DNA from: Photobacterium sanctipauli
GTDB lineage: Bacteria > Pseudomonadota > Gammaproteobacteria > Enterobacterales > Vibrionaceae
DNA: 64,000 nt
Reading direction: 5' to 3'
Assembly: GCF_003026495.1 (NCBI RefSeq)
Contig: NZ_PYMA01000001.1
Span: forward strand, 124,001 to 188,000
Below the pieces are notes generated by a model that worked only from the letters and a program-made list of their open reading frames with translations, was not told where the DNA came from and ran no database searches. Of this stretch, positions 54,497 through 64,000 are shown piece after piece (position 1 is the stretch's first letter; every line of letters starts with the position of its first letter). The position numbers and the translations under genes were made by a program.

Positions 54497-54578
54497 GCAT
54501 CATCAGCCAGCCATTGTTTTAGGTAGCTAGTAAATGGGTAGAAAATTGGTAAAGTTGGTATCAGTATTATTTACAGGA

Positions 54579-56162
54579 TCAATGCCGCCGCTGAAATTGC
54601 TCCATCAGCCTTTGTAGTCCTTCCAATCGCTCCACCAGCCTACAGGTGTTATCGACGGAGGTATCACTGGTTTCAGCTGTTTTGCCCGCAAGTTGGTTAA
54701 TCTTTTGGATATGCTCAGCAATATTGGCACTCACGCCAGCTTGCTGTTCTACTGCCGCCGCAATTTGCAAACTGCTATCAGTCACATCATCCAACACATG
54801 GTTTATTTCTTGAAGCTGCTCGCCCATCATCAACGCCTGCTGACGGCAATGCTCCGATTGCTCACCGCCACGTTCAACAGCTGCCACTGCACGACCCGCA
54901 ATATCTTGCAGTTCGGAAATCATTTTATGGATTTCACCGGTTGATGACTGGGTCTTTTGCGCCAATGAACGTACTTCATCCGCCACCACAGCAAAACCTC
55001 TGCCCGCCTCACCGGCACGCGCGGCTTCAATGGCTGCATTTAGCGCCAACAAATTGGTTTGATCGGCAATGGTGCCAATCACATCAAGAATACCTTCAAT
55101 TTGGCGGCTACTTTCAGAAAGCGCATTAATCACTTGTTTTGAATCGTCTAGCTCTTTATGCAACGCACTCACCGACGAAATGGTCTCTTCAACCCTTATC
55201 TGGCCACTGTTGGCAACATTCTGCGCCTTCACGGTCATCTCCGAGGCATTCGTCGCATTATCAGCCACTTCCTTCACGGTTGCCGACATCTGATCAATGG
55301 CTACACCAACCTGTTCCGTCGCCAGCGTCTGCTGTTGCAAGTTAGTTTTCACCTGCTGGGCATTGGCGAACTCATCCTCGGCTGAAAGTAGGATATCGGC
55401 TGAGGTTTCACTTGCTCGCCCAACAATTGCACGCAGCTCGGCCTGTCGCATTCTTAAAGCCAATTCGATGCCAGAATAATCATCCAGCTTACCGGTATAG
55501 ATAGGCTCCATCAGCTTGTTGTCATAAGCCTCTTGGGCCAATGTTGTGACAACGGATAAGCGTTTTTGGCCATAGCTATTAACCGCCAGCCCCACAAACA
55601 ACAACGCGGCAGCAACCATGGAAATAACCGAGGCTGAAGTGACAGCATTATACAAAGCGCATAGTGTTGCGAGAGTGATCGTCGTATTAACGAGCACTCC
55701 GCACTTGAATCGAAAACGCTGAGTACCTGCTTTACCCTGCTCAAGTGCCTGGTAGGCGGTTTCAGCGCGATTAACTTCATCCTTGTTGGGGCGACTACGA
55801 ACCGATTGGTATTCTACGACTTGGCCATTGCTATCTAAAATTGGCGTAACAAAAGCAGAAACCCAATAGTAATTTCCGTCTTTACACTTGTTTTTAACCA
55901 GCCCCATCCAACTTTTCCCCTGTTTTACATACTGCCAAAGCTGGGCAAACGCAGCTTTAGGCATATCAGGGTGCCTAACGATATTGTGGGGATTATCGGT
56001 CAATTCTTGGCTGTTGTAGCCCGCTACATCACAAAAGTGATTGTTGGCGTAGGTTATGGTGCTGGTAGGATCCGTGGTTGAGATTAAATTTAGAGAAGCG
56101 GAATACTCGACTTCCCGTCCTTGGGCCGACGTATTCTTAAAAGATGTATTTTCAACTGTCAT
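54579..56162 (-). CDS. aer: Aerotaxis receptor-like chemoreceptor (PAS-MCP)
   Basis: A 527-residue cytosolic-sensor chemoreceptor of the Aer type. An N-terminal PAS domain (about 25-140) has the Aer text '[20 protein letters not shown]', '[20 protein letters not shown]' and '[20 protein letters not shown]', the site that binds FAD in E. coli Aer and senses redox/oxygen. Hydrophobic segments about 157-203 anchor it in the membrane, then a HAMP-like linker and a signalling domain with '[20 protein letters not shown]'. It lacks a periplasmic domain. The ATG at 56162 is preferred to a GTG at 56171; the ribosome binding site is weak. Confidence 0.9.
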   Translation of the reverse strand: MTVENTSFKNTSAQGREVEYSASLNLISTTDPTSTITYANNHFCDVAGYNSQELTDNPHNIVRHPDMPKAAFAQLWQYVKQGKSWMGLVKNKCKDGNYYWVSAFVTPILDSNGQVVEYQSVRSRPNKDEVNRAETAYQALEQGKAGTQRFRFKCGVLVNTTITLATLCALYNAVTSASVISMVAAALLFVGLAVNSYGQKRLSVVTTLAQEAYDNKLMEPIYTGKLDDYSGIELALRMRQAELRAIVGRASETSADILLSAEDEFANAQQVKTNLQQQTLATEQVGVAIDQMSATVKEVADNATNASEMTVKAQNVANSGQIRVEETISSVSALHKELDDSKQVINALSESSRQIEGILDVIGTIADQTNLLALNAAIEAARAGEAGRGFAVVADEVRSLAQKTQSSTGEIHKMISELQDIAGRAVAAVERGGEQSEHCRQQALMMGEQLQEINHVLDDVTDSSLQIAAAVEQQAGVSANIAEHIQKINQLAGKTAETSDTSVDNTCRLVERLEGLQRLMEQFQRRH

Positions 56163-56304
56163 TATTGTCACTTGTTATTTTTATACCAGTTCAAATGAAA
56201 GATGCTTTTACGAGCAACTTATTGCTACTCGCCGCGAGCTATTGTGACATTCATTCCAAATCATCAACTTGATTTATATTAAATAACGATGAGAGATTAA
56301 ATAA

Positions 56305-56334
56305 AAAACGACGAGGTCAATGCCTCGTCGTTTT
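56305..56334 (-). terminator. Terminator of the envelope operon
   Basis: Perfect 12-bp stem AAAACGACGAGG-tcaatg-CCTCGTCGTTTT with A-run and T-run flanks, 39 bp past the patatin stop codon on the minus strand. It also closes the space before the aer-like promoter. Confidence 0.88.
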
Positions 56335-56372
56335 AATCATGCTGGTAAACAATGTTGCTTTTTACTGACCCA

Positions 56373-57350
56373 TCATTGACCCAATTTAGCCTTGAGTGCT
56401 GGCAATGCCTGTTTCATGGCCTCGTAGCCAACATTCATTGCGGCAGTACGCTCAACTGAACCGCCAAAGTTCACAAGGCTCGGATCAGGCGAGACAGGGG
56501 CCAGTACGATATCCGCACTATCAATCTCTTCTTTGGTCGCTATGCAACTTTGCATCCAGAAGGTATTCGCCATGGTATCTACCGCGGTGTATTTTAGCGG
56601 TGGCGGCAAGCTGCAGAACACATCAACCGCAATGACGATATCGGCACCGAGCTGTCGAGCTGCGTAAACCGGCACCAATGACAACACGCCCCCATCCACA
56701 AGGATATCTTCGTTATGGTAAATAGGGACGAAAACCCCAGGTACACTTGATGACGTTTGTACCGCTTCACCAATATCGCCTGCAGTGAACATCACCGCTT
56801 TCTGTTGCGTCAAATTCGTCGCAACGATACCGGTAGTGACAGGCAGATCACTGATATCGTCATAGCCCGTGTGCTTGTTCACCCACTTCGCCAAGGCTTT
56901 GCCTTTTATCAACCCTTTGCGCGAAAGGTTAATATCGACTATCTCACGCTCAGCAAACTCGAACATCTTGCGCTCAACATCATGATATTCATGACTACTA
57001 TATAGCGCGGCTGCAATGGAGCCCACCGATGTACCGGTAACGATATCAGCCTTAATACCCGCTTCTTCCAGCGCTTTCATGACCCCAAGGTGCATCATGC
57101 CGCGAGAAGCACCACCGCCGAAAGCAATAGCCAGCTTGGGGTTATCCGTGCTTAGAGAACTAACTTGCTCGACTTGCGCAGCTTCTGCCGTTGGCATCAT
57201 GGCAATGTCTACCGCGGTAAGGTCGTCGTATTCATTCACGGTTGAGCAACCGTATAAGCCAACGAGCATCAATAAGGTAATGAGACGGTGAGGCTTAGTT
57301 TTTATGGTGATACTTTTCATAACCAGACTTTTTATAACCAGACTAGTCAT
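56373..57350 (-). CDS. Patatin-like phospholipase lipoprotein
   Basis: A 325-residue lipoprotein: hydrophobic signal 'LITLLMLVGLYGC' with lipobox Cys at about residue 35. The patatin domain (about 70-290) is complete: glycine-rich oxyanion 'LAIAFGGGASRGMMHLGVMK', nucleophile 'VTGTSVGSIAAALYS' (G-x-S-x-G) and catalytic Asp in 'ILVDGGVLSLVPV' (D-G-G). It should hydrolyse phospholipid acyl chains in the periplasm or outer membrane. The ATG at 57350 has AGGAG at 7 bases and overlaps the upstream stop codon by 8 bp. A 15-bp tandem duplication lies in its first codons. Last gene of the four-gene envelope operon. Confidence 0.9.
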   Translation of the reverse strand: MTSLVIKSLVMKSITIKTKPHRLITLLMLVGLYGCSTVNEYDDLTAVDIAMMPTAEAAQVEQVSSLSTDNPKLAIAFGGGASRGMMHLGVMKALEEAGIKADIVTGTSVGSIAAALYSSHEYHDVERKMFEFAEREIVDINLSRKGLIKGKALAKWVNKHTGYDDISDLPVTTGIVATNLTQQKAVMFTAGDIGEAVQTSSSVPGVFVPIYHNEDILVDGGVLSLVPVYAARQLGADIVIAVDVFCSLPPPLKYTAVDTMANTFWMQSCIATKEEIDSADIVLAPVSPDPSLVNFGGSVERTAAMNVGYEAMKQALPALKAKLGQ

Positions 57351-58602
57351 TACCAACTCCTAGTGCTTCAAGATCTTTGCTGTCTTGCTGCTCAGCATAT
57401 TGAGCAATCATTGGAAATTCTGTGTGATCAATACGATCAGACCAAATCTGCGCTGGGATATGGCTAAATGTCGCTGCATAACGCGGCTCAATTTCCAGCA
57501 CCAACTTAGCGACTTGATCCAGCTCTAGTGATTCCGCATAGGCAGGCAGCGAAATGACGGTTGCTGACGATCGTGCCAATGGCTGTAAGTGCGCAAACTG
57601 ATCGCCCAATAACTCAGGTGTCAGCAGGTGCGGTGTTTGTTGATCGCCCAGATCGTAATGGCGCTTTAATACCATGTACTTGCTTGGAATAGACGCCTGC
57701 GAACTCCACCATTTGCCATCGACTGCGGCAAGCACCTCTTTCGCTTGCGCCTTATCGACAATGCCCAACTCTTGCAAACTTGCATTCAACCATAAGCTTA
57801 CATTCTGATTGTATTCCACTTCACTCAGCACCTTACGCTGCTGGATCAAGTTAAGTACAATCTTCGCCCCCAGCATGTTGGAGTAAAGATCTTCCAGCGA
57901 GTAAGCAGAAATGGTTTCTGGCCAACCAGAAAAACTGGTGTAACCATGCCACTGCGCAATCTCATGAGATTCAGCTTTAAAGTAAGCCAAACGCGCCGCC
58001 AAATGCGCCGCAACCGACCACTTCTGCTCATCATTCAACGCCGATACATCGAAGGCCTTCATTTCAATGTAGCGAGGTCCAAGCTCGGCTGGCAACTCAA
58101 TGCGATGGGCCTTACCCAAGTTAGCCAAAATTTCGAAGAACAAGCCAATGGTGTCATCGGCGGTGTCGCGTACATGGGCGAGATCGATAAACCCACCTTG
58201 CTTGGTGTACAGAATACCGTTATTTTCACTCCCCCCATGATCCAGCACCGACGAAGATGATGGCGTGTAGTGGTAAATACCACTGGCGAATTTGTGCGGA
58301 CCAATATCACTCAGGCCAACAACGTTATTCAAGCGGAAAAATGGCACCGGGACAGGGCCTAACTTTACCTTTTGCATATCGCCAAAGGCACAGCACGGCC
58401 GCACATTCTGCGGCACGGTAAACTGCGGGTAGCTTGCTTCATCCAGCTGCCATGGTTGGCTTACCGGTTGGCCACCCGCCAGCATGTCAGCCACTTCCGC
58501 ATTGCTTGGCACTGCATGGGTCTGCCACGTATTGGACGTACACCCAGACACCAAGGTGAGTAGCGCAACCGCATAAAGCGGTCGTAATAAAGTACGGCTC
58601 AT
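57343..58602 (-). CDS. DUF4056 lipoprotein
   Basis: A 419-residue lipoprotein of the DUF4056 family. Lipobox 'LLTLVSGC' with Cys-21. Characteristic text: 'NVRPCCAFGDMQKVKLGPVP', 'IGPHKFASGIYHY', 'GGFIDLAHVRDTADDTIGLF' (conserved HxRD-like element) and 'LEDLYSNMLGAKIVLNLIQQ', then a C-terminal 'ATFSHIPAQIWSDRIDHTEF'. Function unknown. The His/Asp/Glu in conserved blocks hint at a hydrolase active site, but that is speculation. It lies between the Omp85-like gene (5 bp gap) and the patatin gene (8 bp overlap), so it is produced with both. Confidence 0.88.
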   Translation of the reverse strand: MSRTLLRPLYAVALLTLVSGCTSNTWQTHAVPSNAEVADMLAGGQPVSQPWQLDEASYPQFTVPQNVRPCCAFGDMQKVKLGPVPVPFFRLNNVVGLSDIGPHKFASGIYHYTPSSSSVLDHGGSENNGILYTKQGGFIDLAHVRDTADDTIGLFFEILANLGKAHRIELPAELGPRYIEMKAFDVSALNDEQKWSVAAHLAARLAYFKAESHEIAQWHGYTSFSGWPETISAYSLEDLYSNMLGAKIVLNLIQQRKVLSEVEYNQNVSLWLNASLQELGIVDKAQAKEVLAAVDGKWWSSQASIPSKYMVLKRHYDLGDQQTPHLLTPELLGDQFAHLQPLARSSATVISLPAYAESLELDQVAKLVLEIEPRYAATFSHIPAQIWSDRIDHTEFPMIAQYAEQQDSKDLEALGVGND

Positions 58603-58607
58603 ATCAG

Positions 58608-59795
58608 TTAAAACGCTTCATTGATTGCAAAGTAAAAACCACTTTGATCGTTGCCAAAGCCCATATCCAAACGTAGGTTGACGCGCTGCTTGATTTCAAA
58701 GCGATAGCCTACCCCCACCGAGTAAAGCCATTTCTCGTCGCCCAGCTGGTCAAACTCTTCCGCCAGCGTACCGGCACCAACCCAATACACCATGCCATGG
58801 CGGCCTGATAAGGGTTGGCGATACTCCGCTTGGGAAATAAGCATATTCCTGTCACGGTAATGGCCTTGCTCATAACCGCGCAGTGCATCGGCGCCACCGA
58901 GCAATGCCATTTGGTCCCAATTCACATCACCGAAGTTAGATTCGATCCGGGCTTGCCAGGCAAGAACACCCGGGATAGCAGACAAGGAGTGATAGTCGCT
59001 GTAGTTCAGGCTCACCCGCTCAAAGTCATTGTCTGAGCTCAATGCTGTATTGAAGTTGTGGTATTCAAGCTGAATCAAACGCCCTTTTGACGCATTCAGG
59101 GCAAAGTCCCGGGAGTCATACGTCAGGCTAACCATCCCGCCAACATTGCGCTGAGTCTCAGGGAAGTTGGCAATATCTGCCCCGATCCACGGGGTGCTTG
59201 TCTGCGCTTGTTCAACGTTCGACGCTTCGTGACGGGAAAGTTCGAACCCCATACCAAGATAGGTGTATGGCAGTACCCGCACCATGCCCGTTACCGAGCC
59301 TGAATAAGTCCGGCGGTTATAGTCAACACGCTCGTTATTCATACCAGCGTCAACCCCGACGCCGTAAAAGATGTCCGGTGAGTCCATTAACTCGGCATCG
59401 ACGAACAAGCGGTATTTGTCATTCTTTAGGTAGTTGGCATTACGTATCGCGACACCGTAGGCACCATTTATCGAACCAAAACCATTAAGGCTGATGGAGC
59501 TTGGCTGCGAAACCGTATCCTTGATATCGGGCATGTATAAACCCACCGCCGAGACACCAATACCGAACTTTTTCTCCGGGGTATAGAACGGCCCCGGCAT
59601 CACGCTCCAATCGATCCCCTTTTCAGGGTTAAAATCGCCATCCGCTCCCAACTCAAGCAGCATACCATCGAGCCACTGTTGGTAACGTTGGTACGCGGTC
59701 AATTCTGGATCCTGCTGAACGCGCCCTTGCTCGGCCTGCTGGGCGAAACTGGCACCAGACAAAACCAAGCAAACTAAAAGAAGTATTTTTTTCAT
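58608..59795 (-). CDS. Omp85/D15-like outer-membrane barrel without POTRA
   Basis: A 395-residue outer-membrane protein: signal peptide about 1-18 (...SGASFA/QQAEQ), a short 60-residue leader, then a bacterial surface antigen (D15/BamA C-terminal) barrel. The Omp85 loop-6 signature appears as 'LLGGADALRGYEQGHYRDRN', and the last strand ends in Phe ('QSGFYFAINEAF') as needed for BAM recognition. No POTRA repeats fit in the leader. TamA/BamA and type Vd autotransporters have POTRA or patatin domains in the same chain; here the patatin is a separate gene two downstream. It follows the first barrel gene by 14 bp. Confidence 0.85.
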   Translation of the reverse strand: MKKILLLVCLVLSGASFAQQAEQGRVQQDPELTAYQRYQQWLDGMLLELGADGDFNPEKGIDWSVMPGPFYTPEKKFGIGVSAVGLYMPDIKDTVSQPSSISLNGFGSINGAYGVAIRNANYLKNDKYRLFVDAELMDSPDIFYGVGVDAGMNNERVDYNRRTYSGSVTGMVRVLPYTYLGMGFELSRHEASNVEQAQTSTPWIGADIANFPETQRNVGGMVSLTYDSRDFALNASKGRLIQLEYHNFNTALSSDNDFERVSLNYSDYHSLSAIPGVLAWQARIESNFGDVNWDQMALLGGADALRGYEQGHYRDRNMLISQAEYRQPLSGRHGMVYWVGAGTLAEEFDQLGDEKWLYSVGVGYRFEIKQRVNLRLDMGFGNDQSGFYFAINEAF

Positions 59796-59809
59796 TGTTT
59801 ATTAAATTG

Positions 59810-60709
59810 TTAGAATCGACGACCTAAGGCAAAGAAGAGGGTTTCACGTTGGCCAAACCCAGCCTCCATCAAAATATCCCAGTCACGGTTGAAGGCATAT
59901 TGGAAGCCCACGACACCGTTCCACTTCTCTTCAGCACTCTGGCTCACCTCAAACCCTGCATCTGGCGCAAGGGCATCAACAGCCTTAGCAAGCTCGGACG
60001 GTAACCCTAAACTCTTCAGATCGCCAGATAGGTACTGTTCGACATCCTGATACATGGCGCCGACAAACACGCGCAATTCACGCCCTCCATCGTATTCCCA
60101 ACGGTGGCCGACACGGGGGGCTGCCACAAAGGTTTTAATGTTGCCGTCAATCGCGGAAATGCTGGTGTAGGTGTAATTCATGTCGAGTAGTGCAAACCAA
60201 TTCCCCACCCCACCTGCGATGGTGGTACCAATGCCATAGGTGCCACCATCCATATCCAAGGTGAACATGGCATTGTCCGGTAAATTGCTCCCTACCTGAT
60301 CGATTGCAGAGCACAAGGCATTATTGACAATGCCGTTTACTGCTCCGCGATCACAGCTCACTGAATTGATTCTGGCCTTACTCTGGCCTTGGGTATAACC
60401 AATGATGCCGTAAACGTTAAGAAACGGAAAAACCCACACATCGCCACGTAATGTAATGTTTGAGCCTTTAAAATCAGCTTGATTCGCATCAACATCTATG
60501 GCTTCCAATACTGGGTGGCCAGTTAAATCAATGCTGTTAACCGTAATAGGGTTACTCATATCCATGTATGAGATTGAAAAGCCATATGGCTTAGGGAGTG
60601 TGTAGCCTAGCTTTTCTGCTTCATCGCCCCAGATGGGAAAAAAGGATTGCTGTGCAAATGTAAGCGGTGCAAAAATGCCTGCTATGAGCAGTAAAGCTGT
60701 CTTCTTCAA
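59810..60709 (-). CDS. Predicted outer-membrane barrel protein, first gene of envelope operon
   Basis: A 299-residue outer-membrane protein: signal peptide about 1-19 (...APLTFA/QQSFF), then alternating strands and a final strand 'ERETLFFALGRRF'-like end closing in Phe ('RETLFFALGRRF'). Two Cys lie in 'NSVSCDRGAVNGIVNNALCS', probably a loop disulfide. Phrases such as 'LNVYGIIGYTQGQSKARI' and 'YAFNRDWDILMEAGFGQRET' are typical of small Vibrio barrels of unknown function. It is first in the operon with the Omp85-like, DUF4056 and patatin genes, and so may be their partner or cargo. Confidence 0.8.
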   Translation of the reverse strand: MKKTALLLIAGIFAPLTFAQQSFFPIWGDEAEKLGYTLPKPYGFSISYMDMSNPITVNSIDLTGHPVLEAIDVDANQADFKGSNITLRGDVWVFPFLNVYGIIGYTQGQSKARINSVSCDRGAVNGIVNNALCSAIDQVGSNLPDNAMFTLDMDGGTYGIGTTIAGGVGNWFALLDMNYTYTSISAIDGNIKTFVAAPRVGHRWEYDGGRELRVFVGAMYQDVEQYLSGDLKSLGLPSELAKAVDALAPDAGFEVSQSAEEKWNGVVGFQYAFNRDWDILMEAGFGQRETLFFALGRRF

Positions 60710-61049
60710 AATAATATCTCTGTCATTTAATACGACACCTTCCTTGGTTTCATCTCCCGTAAATAATCACATCACATATCTTAATGGGCACTTAATTTAA
60801 CTGGCGTGCTAATAAGCACAACTCTATTTATGCTTATCCAAAATGCCTAATAGATATATCTGGGGCGTGAATAATATAGATCTAACGATGGTTTGACCAG
60901 TAGGCAATTTTAAGCTTTTATGCGACCCATATCTCGGTTTTCACTATGCCATTAAGCACACATTAAGCTTTCTCGCAAAATGTCGATTCAAAGTGATAAT
61001 TCACAGTTCATTAGACGTCGGTAAGCCAAAAAAGACGAGATAAAAACAA
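60710..61049. other. Promoter region of the envelope operon
   Basis: About 340 bp, A/T rich, no gene seen. It holds the promoter of the minus-strand envelope operon; no regulator site could be identified by eye. Confidence 0.5.
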
Positions 61050-61080
61050 AAAACCCACCACTTAATAAGCGATGGGTTTT
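61050..61080 (-). terminator. Terminator of glgB
   Basis: Imperfect hairpin of AAAACCCACCACTTA with TAAGCGATGGGTTTT (two mismatches); on the minus strand it is followed by TTGTTTTTATC. It lies 26 bp past the glgB stop codon. Confidence 0.8.
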
Positions 61081-61105
61081 CATTTAAATAAAAAGCTTAA
61101 AATTG

Positions 61106-63289
61106 TTAGCCTTTATATCGCATGAACACCGTCGAGAGAGGAGGAAGATCAAGGCTAATGGACTGCTCTAGCCCGTGGGCTTCAACCGCTTCGGTCTTGA
61201 TTACCGATTTAACCTCTGCACCGCTACCCCAGTACTTGCTATCGTCGGTATTGAGCAACAGCTCATATTCACCTGCGGTAGGGACGCCCAAGGTATAGCC
61301 CTGTCGTGGTACTGGTGTGAAGTTAGATACTACGAGTACCTTGTCACCATTTAGCGCAATACGCTCGTGGGCAAGAATGCTGTTTTCAGCATCATCTTGT
61401 ACCCGCCACTCAAAGCCAGCAGGGTCGCAATCTTGCTCATGCATTGCAGGCTCGGAAGTGTAAAGGTGGTTCAAGTCTTTCACCAATGCCTGCATACCGC
61501 TATGACGTGGGTATTGCAGCCAGTGCCATTCCAACTGCCCTTCATGCGCCCACTCTGCACTTTGTGCAATCTCTGCACCCATAAAGTTCAGCTTCTTACC
61601 CGGCTGCCCATACATGTAACCCATGTAAGCACGCAAATTGGCTGTTTTCTGCCACTCATCACCCGGCATTTTATCAAGCAAAGAACCTTTACCGTACACT
61701 ACCTCATCGTGGGACAGAGACAGCACATAGTTCTCGCTAAAGGCATACACCATTGGGAAGGTGATCGTATCGTGGTGGTACTTACGGTGTACCGACTCTT
61801 CCTTAATATAAGAAAGGCTATCGTGCATCCAACCCATGTTCCACTTGAAGCCGAAGCCCAAGCCACCCATGTCTGTTGGCTTAGTGACACCAGGGTACGC
61901 CGTTGACTCCTCAGCAATGGTCATTGCATTCGGGTACAGACGGTACACTTCTTCGTTCATCCAACGCAACAGGCTCGCCGCATCGAAGTTGACATTGCCG
62001 CCTTCGTGGTTCGGGATCCACTGGTCATGCTCGCGGGAGTAATCCAAGTACAGCATGGATGCCACGGCATCAACACGCAGGCCGTCAATGTGGTAATGCT
62101 CGAACCAGAATAGTGCGTTCGATACTAGGAAGCGGCGAACATGATCACGGCCATAGTCGTAAATGTAGCTCTGCCAATCTTGGTGCCAACCACGACGAGG
62201 ATCCGGATCATTAAACAATGACGTACCGTCAAAGTCTGCCAAGCCGTGATCGTCCGACGGAAAGTGCGCAGGCACCCAGTCCAGTACCACACCAAGATTG
62301 GCTTGGTGGCACTTATCGACGAAGTATTTGAAATCATCTGGCGAACCGTAGCGGCTTGTTGGCGAGAACAGGCCAATCGGCTGGTAACCCCAAGAGCCAA
62401 AGAACGGGTGCTCCGATACCGGCATTAACTCAACGTGGGTGTAACCCATTTCAGTAAGGTACGGGACTAGCTCATCCGCCAGCTCACGGTAGTTGAGGAA
62501 CTCGCCCTGCTCGTTCAGCTTCCAAGATCCGGCATGCAACTCATAGAACGAAAGTGCTTGCTGGTGCTTTGGCGTTACCGGACGGCTCTGCCACTGGCTA
62601 TCATTCCACTGGTAGCGGCTTTGGTCATATACCTTCGATGCAAACGACGGGTACTGCTCAGAGTAGTAGCCCCATGGATCTGCCTTGTGCGGTAGCCCTT
62701 CGCCGTTGCTGTCTTTCAGTTCGAACTTATACAACTCGTCGGCTTCTAGTTCAGGTACAAACAAGCCCCATAGCCCATCGTCCAAACGCTGCATTGGGTG
62801 ACGGCGACCGTCCCAAGCATTGAAATGGCCAACGACACTTACGGCAGCAGCATGGGGTGCAAAAATAAGAAAGCGTACACCTGAAATCGGCTGGCTGCCG
62901 CGGTTCAATGTGATGAGCTGAGCACCCATTTCGCTGTGCATTTGCGACGGGTCTTTCAGTGCATCGTAGGATTGAACCAAGTTGTGGAATTGGTATGGGT
63001 CGTAGAACGTCTGCTCACCTTGCGGCCAAGAAACGTTTAGTTGATATAGTGCAGTGGTAAAATCGGTGTCACCCTCAAGAATAAAACCGCTATCTCCTTC
63101 GCGGCCGAGGGTAAAACGCTCACCGTTTTCAGTAATTGCTACAACATGGTCAGCCCCAGGCAGATACACACGGAGTGCAGCATCTTGGGACTGATATTGC
63201 GGGCCTAAAAATGAAAATGGGTCTGAAAATGCAGCCCTTTCGAGCTGCATGTATTCCTTATCACTGCGGGTCACTTTCAATGTGTCCAA
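61106..63289 (-). CDS. glgB: 1,4-alpha-glucan branching enzyme
   Basis: A 727-residue GH13 enzyme that makes alpha-1,6 branches in glycogen. Domains: N1/CBM48 modules (about 1-230; '[10 protein letters not shown]', '[17 protein letters not shown]'), catalytic (beta/alpha)8 barrel about 250-600 and C-terminal all-beta domain. Catalytic residues are seen: nucleophile Asp in '[16 protein letters not shown]', acid/base Glu in '[13 protein letters not shown]' and the transition-state Asp in '[14 protein letters not shown]'. The length matches E. coli GlgB. It starts 16 bp after the malQ stop codon, so malQ-glgB is an operon. Confidence 0.96.
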   Translation of the reverse strand: MDTLKVTRSDKEYMQLERAAFSDPFSFLGPQYQSQDAALRVYLPGADHVVAITENGERFTLGREGDSGFILEGDTDFTTALYQLNVSWPQGEQTFYDPYQFHNLVQSYDALKDPSQMHSEMGAQLITLNRGSQPISGVRFLIFAPHAAAVSVVGHFNAWDGRRHPMQRLDDGLWGLFVPELEADELYKFELKDSNGEGLPHKADPWGYYSEQYPSFASKVYDQSRYQWNDSQWQSRPVTPKHQQALSFYELHAGSWKLNEQGEFLNYRELADELVPYLTEMGYTHVELMPVSEHPFFGSWGYQPIGLFSPTSRYGSPDDFKYFVDKCHQANLGVVLDWVPAHFPSDDHGLADFDGTSLFNDPDPRRGWHQDWQSYIYDYGRDHVRRFLVSNALFWFEHYHIDGLRVDAVASMLYLDYSREHDQWIPNHEGGNVNFDAASLLRWMNEEVYRLYPNAMTIAEESTAYPGVTKPTDMGGLGFGFKWNMGWMHDSLSYIKEESVHRKYHHDTITFPMVYAFSENYVLSLSHDEVVYGKGSLLDKMPGDEWQKTANLRAYMGYMYGQPGKKLNFMGAEIAQSAEWAHEGQLEWHWLQYPRHSGMQALVKDLNHLYTSEPAMHEQDCDPAGFEWRVQDDAENSILAHERIALNGDKVLVVSNFTPVPRQGYTLGVPTAGEYELLLNTDDSKYWGSGAEVKSVIKTEAVEAHGLEQSISLDLPPLSTVFMRYKG

Positions 63290-63305
63290 CGCATTACTCC
63301 TGATA

Positions 63306-64000
63306 TTATGATTTTTGTGATGCTTGTTCTCGTGTTTCTGTTAAACGGCGAGTCAAGTCAACAATGTTCTGACGGGTAAAGATGTCATCCAGCGTGGTCG
63401 ACAGCTTACGGCGCCAGTTCGGGTATTCATCTACCGTACCCGGAATGTTGACTGGTTTATCCATTTCTAACCAGTCTTCAAGCTGAAGACTTAGCAGCGC
63501 ACTTGAGCCAGCCGCCAAATGCAATTGCATAGCTTCACTTAGGTATCGGTCCATTGGTACATATGCAGCATCATGCCCAACACCTTCAGGAAGATAACCA
63601 TGCCAAGCCAAACTATCAAGGATTTTTTGTTTGCTTTCAGCACGGCTGTCGAATAAGCCTTCAAGCTGTTCTTTGTTAGGGTACAGGCCCAACTCTTCAC
63701 CCATTTTCAGGTCATCACAGTGCCAGAAACCACGTAGGGTTGGCATATCGTGAGTACACAGCGCAGCCATTGATTGGTCTGCATAGTGCTTCGGCGAGTA
63801 GAAACCACCATCTTCAGCTGTTTCGAAGAAGAACACCTTGTATGAGTGAATACCTGCGGTTGCCAGCTTATCGACAATTTCATCTGGCACGGTGCCTAAG
63901 TCTTCACCAATCACAGTACACTGATAACGGTGACTTTCCAATGCAAGGATGGCCATCATGTCTTCAACTGGGTAGTACATGTACGCGCCGCTTTCTGCTG
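63306..64000 (-). CDS. malQ: 4-alpha-glucanotransferase (amylomaltase), 5' part missing
   Basis: The C-terminal 231 codons of a GH77 4-alpha-glucanotransferase, which rearranges maltodextrins. The frame stays open to the window edge ('[20 protein letters not shown]'), so the internal ATG at 63980 is not the start. Seen: '[20 protein letters not shown]' (catalytic acid/base Glu), '[20 protein letters not shown]' and '[17 protein letters not shown]' (transition-state stabiliser Asp). It is upstream of glgB on the same strand; together they suit maltodextrin and glycogen handling. Confidence 0.94.
   Translation of the reverse strand, partial: AESGAYMYYPVEDMMAILALESHRYQCTVIGEDLGTVPDEIVDKLATAGIHSYKVFFFETAEDGGFYSPKHYADQSMAALCTHDMPTLRGFWHCDDLKMGEELGLYPNKEQLEGLFDSRAESKQKILDSLAWHGYLPEGVGHDAAYVPMDRYLSEAMQLHLAAGSSALLSLQLEDWLEMDKPVNIPGTVDEYPNWRRKLSTTLDDIFTRQNIVDLTRRLTETREQASQKS

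Noticed and set aside
1..64000. Prophage, integron, transposon, CRISPR or toxin-antitoxin system
   Set aside because: No integrase, transposase, phage structural gene, direct-repeat array or paired small toxin gene was recognised; the window reads as chromosomal core plus accessory metabolism.

Overview
This 64 kb window looks like a chromosomal segment of a marine gammaproteobacterium of the Vibrionaceae (Vibrio/Photobacterium/Grimontia-like). The evidence is the gene content: SstT, two OmpA-type porins, a VolA/Pla-1-type surface lysophospholipase, a lldP-lldD-dld lactate operon, a malQ-glgB pair, an OmpR-type two-component pair resembling VprAB/CarRS, DUF2913 and DUF3297 proteins, and four chemotaxis-related proteins. 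From memory, several of these sit on the small chromosome in V. cholerae; that is not proven here. No rRNA, tRNA, CRISPR, integrase or insertion sequence was seen. The first gene (sstT) and the last (malQ) are cut by the window edges.

Layout. 0-8.8 kb: sstT, ompA, a PAS protein with a CheC-like response regulator, an FAD oxidoreductase with a convergent cupin, a GNAT-PhzF-OsmC operon and a LysR regulator. 8.9-14.9 kb: the lactate operon (permease, L-lactate dehydrogenase, FAD/Fe-S D-lactate dehydrogenase), divergent from the LysR gene. 15-18.6 kb: scattered metabolic genes (BluB, CHMI, SDR, hexapeptide acyltransferase, methyltransferase). 19-26.7 kb: a secreted-enzyme cluster with a VolA-like lipase behind a CRP-like site, a subtilase with a chitin-binding tail, and a large secreted protein that looks like a CBM-bearing polysaccharide lyase. 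27-33.2 kb: small orphan genes, a second ompA and one frameshifted small gene.

33.5-41.1 kb is a catabolic locus for sulfated, uronic-acid-containing glycans: LacI and AraC regulators, a type I sulfatase, a TauE/SafE-type (sulfite/sulfate) exporter, a sodium:solute symporter and a GH88 unsaturated glucuronyl hydrolase. A perfect 16-bp CG-centred palindrome upstream of GH88 is a likely LacI-family operator. The lyase-like protein at 23.8 kb could supply unsaturated oligosaccharides to this locus. 41.6-56.2 kb: acetyltransferase, coiled-coil membrane protein, EIIC-like permease, exported ATP-dependent DNA ligase, three chemoreceptors (dCache, helical-bundle type, Aer-like), a PepSY-regulator-kinase operon and an ABC_ATPase-family protein.

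56.3-60.7 kb is a tight four-gene envelope operon: outer-membrane barrel, POTRA-less Omp85-like barrel, DUF4056 lipoprotein and patatin lipoprotein. It is the best candidate here for an undescribed system, because it carries as separate genes the two parts (patatin and Omp85 barrel) that type Vd autotransporters fuse. 61-64 kb is malQ-glgB for glycogen/maltodextrin metabolism.
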